Below are positions 7,029 through 7,986 of a stretch of DNA of 7,986 nucleotides, in pieces (position 1 is the first letter of the stretch; the number at the start of each line of letters is the position of its first letter). The DNA is taken from positions 1-7,986 of the forward strand of contig JAIYEB010000363.1 in NCBI GenBank assembly GCA_027487195.1, in the 5' to 3' direction. A program made the translations under genes and the position numbers. Under the pieces are notes generated by a model that worked only from the letters and a program-made list of their open reading frames with translations, ran no database searches and was not told the origin of the DNA. This DNA is from Hyphomicrobiales bacterium (GTDB lineage: Bacteria; Pseudomonadota; Alphaproteobacteria; Rhizobiales; UBA4765).

Positions 7029-7067
7029 AGCGAGAGCTCCGGCATCTGGAAGCAAGGTGTCAAGTGA

Positions 7068-7096
7068 ACTTTACGAACGAACCGCCAAAGCGACAA
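7068..7096 (-). promoter_or_regulatory. Candidate sigma-70-type promoter for dxs operon
   Basis: Read on the minus strand, TTGTCG (7091-7096) and TAAAGT (7068-7073) match four of six bases each of the -35 and -10 consensus, with an ideal 17-base spacer. Transcription would begin near 7061, giving a leader of about 33 bases before the GTG at 7028. This favours the GTG over the TTG at 7055 as start codon. The boxes were found by eye. Confidence 0.45.
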
Positions 7097-7194
7097 TCTC
7101 GACTTACACGTACGCTCTTTACCTCCCCCTTATTTCAACCAATCTGCTGTTGTGCGCCATGTGGCATGTGGTCGACCTTCAGGGAGTGCAGGCA
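7097..7194 (+). other. Upstream region and ribosome-binding site of the SDR gene
   Basis: The sequence between the dxs promoter and the dehydrogenase start holds no convincing -35/-10 pair for the plus strand. Two features are visible: a perfect tandem copy of CATGTGG at 7158-7171, the first copy lying within the short inverted repeat GCCA-TG-TGGC, and a strong Shine-Dalgarno AGGGAG at 7181-7186, eight bases before the ATG. The repeat could be part of an operator, but nothing identifies a regulator. Confidence 0.4.
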
Positions 7195-7941
7195 ATGCAG
7201 TTCAGCGGGCGTGTCGTGATCGTGACGGGGGCTGCGTCCGCGCGTGGCATTGGCTTTGCCACAGCGCTCGCCTTTGCAGGAGAGGGCGCGCGGGTTGCCA
7301 TTGTCGACATTGATGAACAGGGCGCGAACCGCGCTGCCGCTAGGCTTGGTGGGGATCACCTCGGGGTTGGCTGCGACGTCTCCAACCCCGTGGCCTGCAA
7401 AGACACCGTCGCCCGCGTTGTGTCGACCTTCGGCCGCATCGATATTCTGGTCAACAATGCCGGGATTGTGTCCTCAGACAGGCTGCACGCGCTGACGCAT
7501 GAGCATGCCCGGCAGACCATGGACGTCAACGCCGGGGGCACGATCGCCATGACCCTTGCAGCGCGTGCCAGCCTCATCGAAGCACGCGGCACGATTGTAA
7601 ACGTTGCCTCCGTTGCCGCCCAGCGTGGCGGGGGCATCTTTGGTGGCGCGCACTATGCAGCGTCAAAAGCTGCGATCCTCGGATTCACCAAGGCCTGCGC
7701 ACGCGAGCTTGCGCCGCTCGGCGTAAGAGTGAATGCGGTGTCGCCCTCTATGGTCGATACGGACATTTTTGGCGGCGCGTTGAGCGAGGACCAGCGAGCG
7801 GCTGTGCTGGCAACGATACCGCTCGGGCGGCTTGCACGTGCAGACGAAATCGCAAACGCCATCCTGTTCCTGGCATCGGATCGCTCAAGCTACATCACGG
7901 GTGCAACGCTTGATGTGAATGGCGGGAGCCATATGCATTGA
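7195..7941 (+). CDS. Short-chain dehydrogenase/reductase (SDR), FabG-like
   Basis: A 248-residue classical SDR that should oxidise or reduce an alcohol/ketone pair with a nicotinamide cofactor in the cytoplasm. The cofactor loop is TGAASARGIG (11-20), two residues longer than the textbook TGxxxGIG spacing. An acidic residue at the end of the second strand (VAIVDID, D38) suggests NAD(H) over NADP(H). NNAG is at 87-90, and the catalytic tetrad is N112, S139, Y154 and K158 (YAASK). The C-terminal ITGATLDVNGG (234-244) is typical of FabG-like enzymes. The ATG at 7195 is supported by AGGGAG at 7181-7186; the frame stays open further upstream to 7018, but that part is intergenic and overlaps dxs. 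It is divergent from dxs. The substrate cannot be told from sequence alone, and 3-oxoacyl-ACP reductase is only one possibility. Confidence 0.92.
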   Translation: MQFSGRVVIVTGAASARGIGFATALAFAGEGARVAIVDIDEQGANRAAARLGGDHLGVGCDVSNPVACKDTVARVVSTFGRIDILVNNAGIVSSDRLHALTHEHARQTMDVNAGGTIAMTLAARASLIEARGTIVNVASVAAQRGGGIFGGAHYAASKAAILGFTKACARELAPLGVRVNAVSPSMVDTDIFGGALSEDQRAAVLATIPLGRLARADEIANAILFLASDRSSYITGATLDVNGGSHMH

Positions 7942-7986
7942 TGCCGGAGCTCAGCATCCTGGCGATGTCTGACCCCAAGGGCTTCC
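7941..7986 (+). CDS. Possible start of a downstream gene, cut by the window edge
   Basis: An ATG shares one base with the SDR stop (TGATG) and opens a frame reading MPELSILAMSDPKGF to the right edge. A second in-frame ATG at 7965 (MSDPKGF) could be the true start. The stop-start overlap is typical of operons, but there are only 15 codons, GGGAG upstream is 12 bases away (rather far), and no family can be named. Confidence 0.35.
   Translation, partial: MPELSILAMSDPKGF

Noticed and set aside
7029..7055. N-terminal extension of DXS from a TTG start at 7055.
   Set aside because: The added residues are not typical of DXS, no Shine-Dalgarno precedes the TTG, and a candidate promoter would start transcription only about six bases before it.
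1..7986. A defence system, prophage, transposon, CRISPR array, tRNA or other new mobile system.
   Set aside because: Genes fill nearly the whole window and all complete ones belong to known families (one of them, DUF465, without known function); no transposase, repeat array, tRNA-like sequence or attachment-site repeat was seen on either strand.

Overview
This is a GC-rich bacterial chromosome segment, most likely from an alphaproteobacterium. The pointers are a YdcH/DUF465 gene placed directly ahead of purE-purK, a mobB-moeA pair, and a protein strongly resembling BchO, a hydrolase known from phototrophic alphaproteobacteria. The genus cannot be resolved from the window. All eight complete protein genes and the truncated moeA read cleanly. 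There are no RNA genes, transposons, CRISPR arrays or phage genes, and base composition looks uniform, so this reads as core chromosome rather than a mobile island.

Layout. Minus strand, 1-1345: mobB followed by moeA, overlapping by 13 bases; moeA runs off the left edge. They serve the end of molybdenum cofactor synthesis (molybdate insertion and guanine dinucleotide attachment). Plus strand, 1418-1855: a small gamma-glutamylcyclotransferase-like protein, divergent from mobB. Plus strand, 1989-3762: a tight cluster of a 68-residue DUF465 protein, purE and purK. PurK and PurE carry out consecutive steps of purine synthesis, AIR to N5-CAIR to CAIR.

Minus strand, 7028 down to 3779: dxs (entry enzyme of the MEP isoprenoid pathway), a BchO-like alpha/beta hydrolase, and a YbgC-type hotdog thioesterase. 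The gaps are 14 bases and a 4-base GTGA overlap, so this looks like one operon. It meets purK tail to tail with 16 bases between the stop codons, and an imperfect hairpin spans both stops. Plus strand, 7195-7941: a short-chain dehydrogenase divergent from dxs, followed by the first codons of another possible gene cut by the window edge.

The most interesting point is the dxs / BchO-like / YbgC arrangement. BchO is normally found beside the magnesium chelatase genes bchI and bchD, and YbgC beside tolQ-tolR-tolA; here both are tied to isoprenoid precursor supply instead. I did not find a clearly new biological system. The rest is well-recognised housekeeping metabolism.
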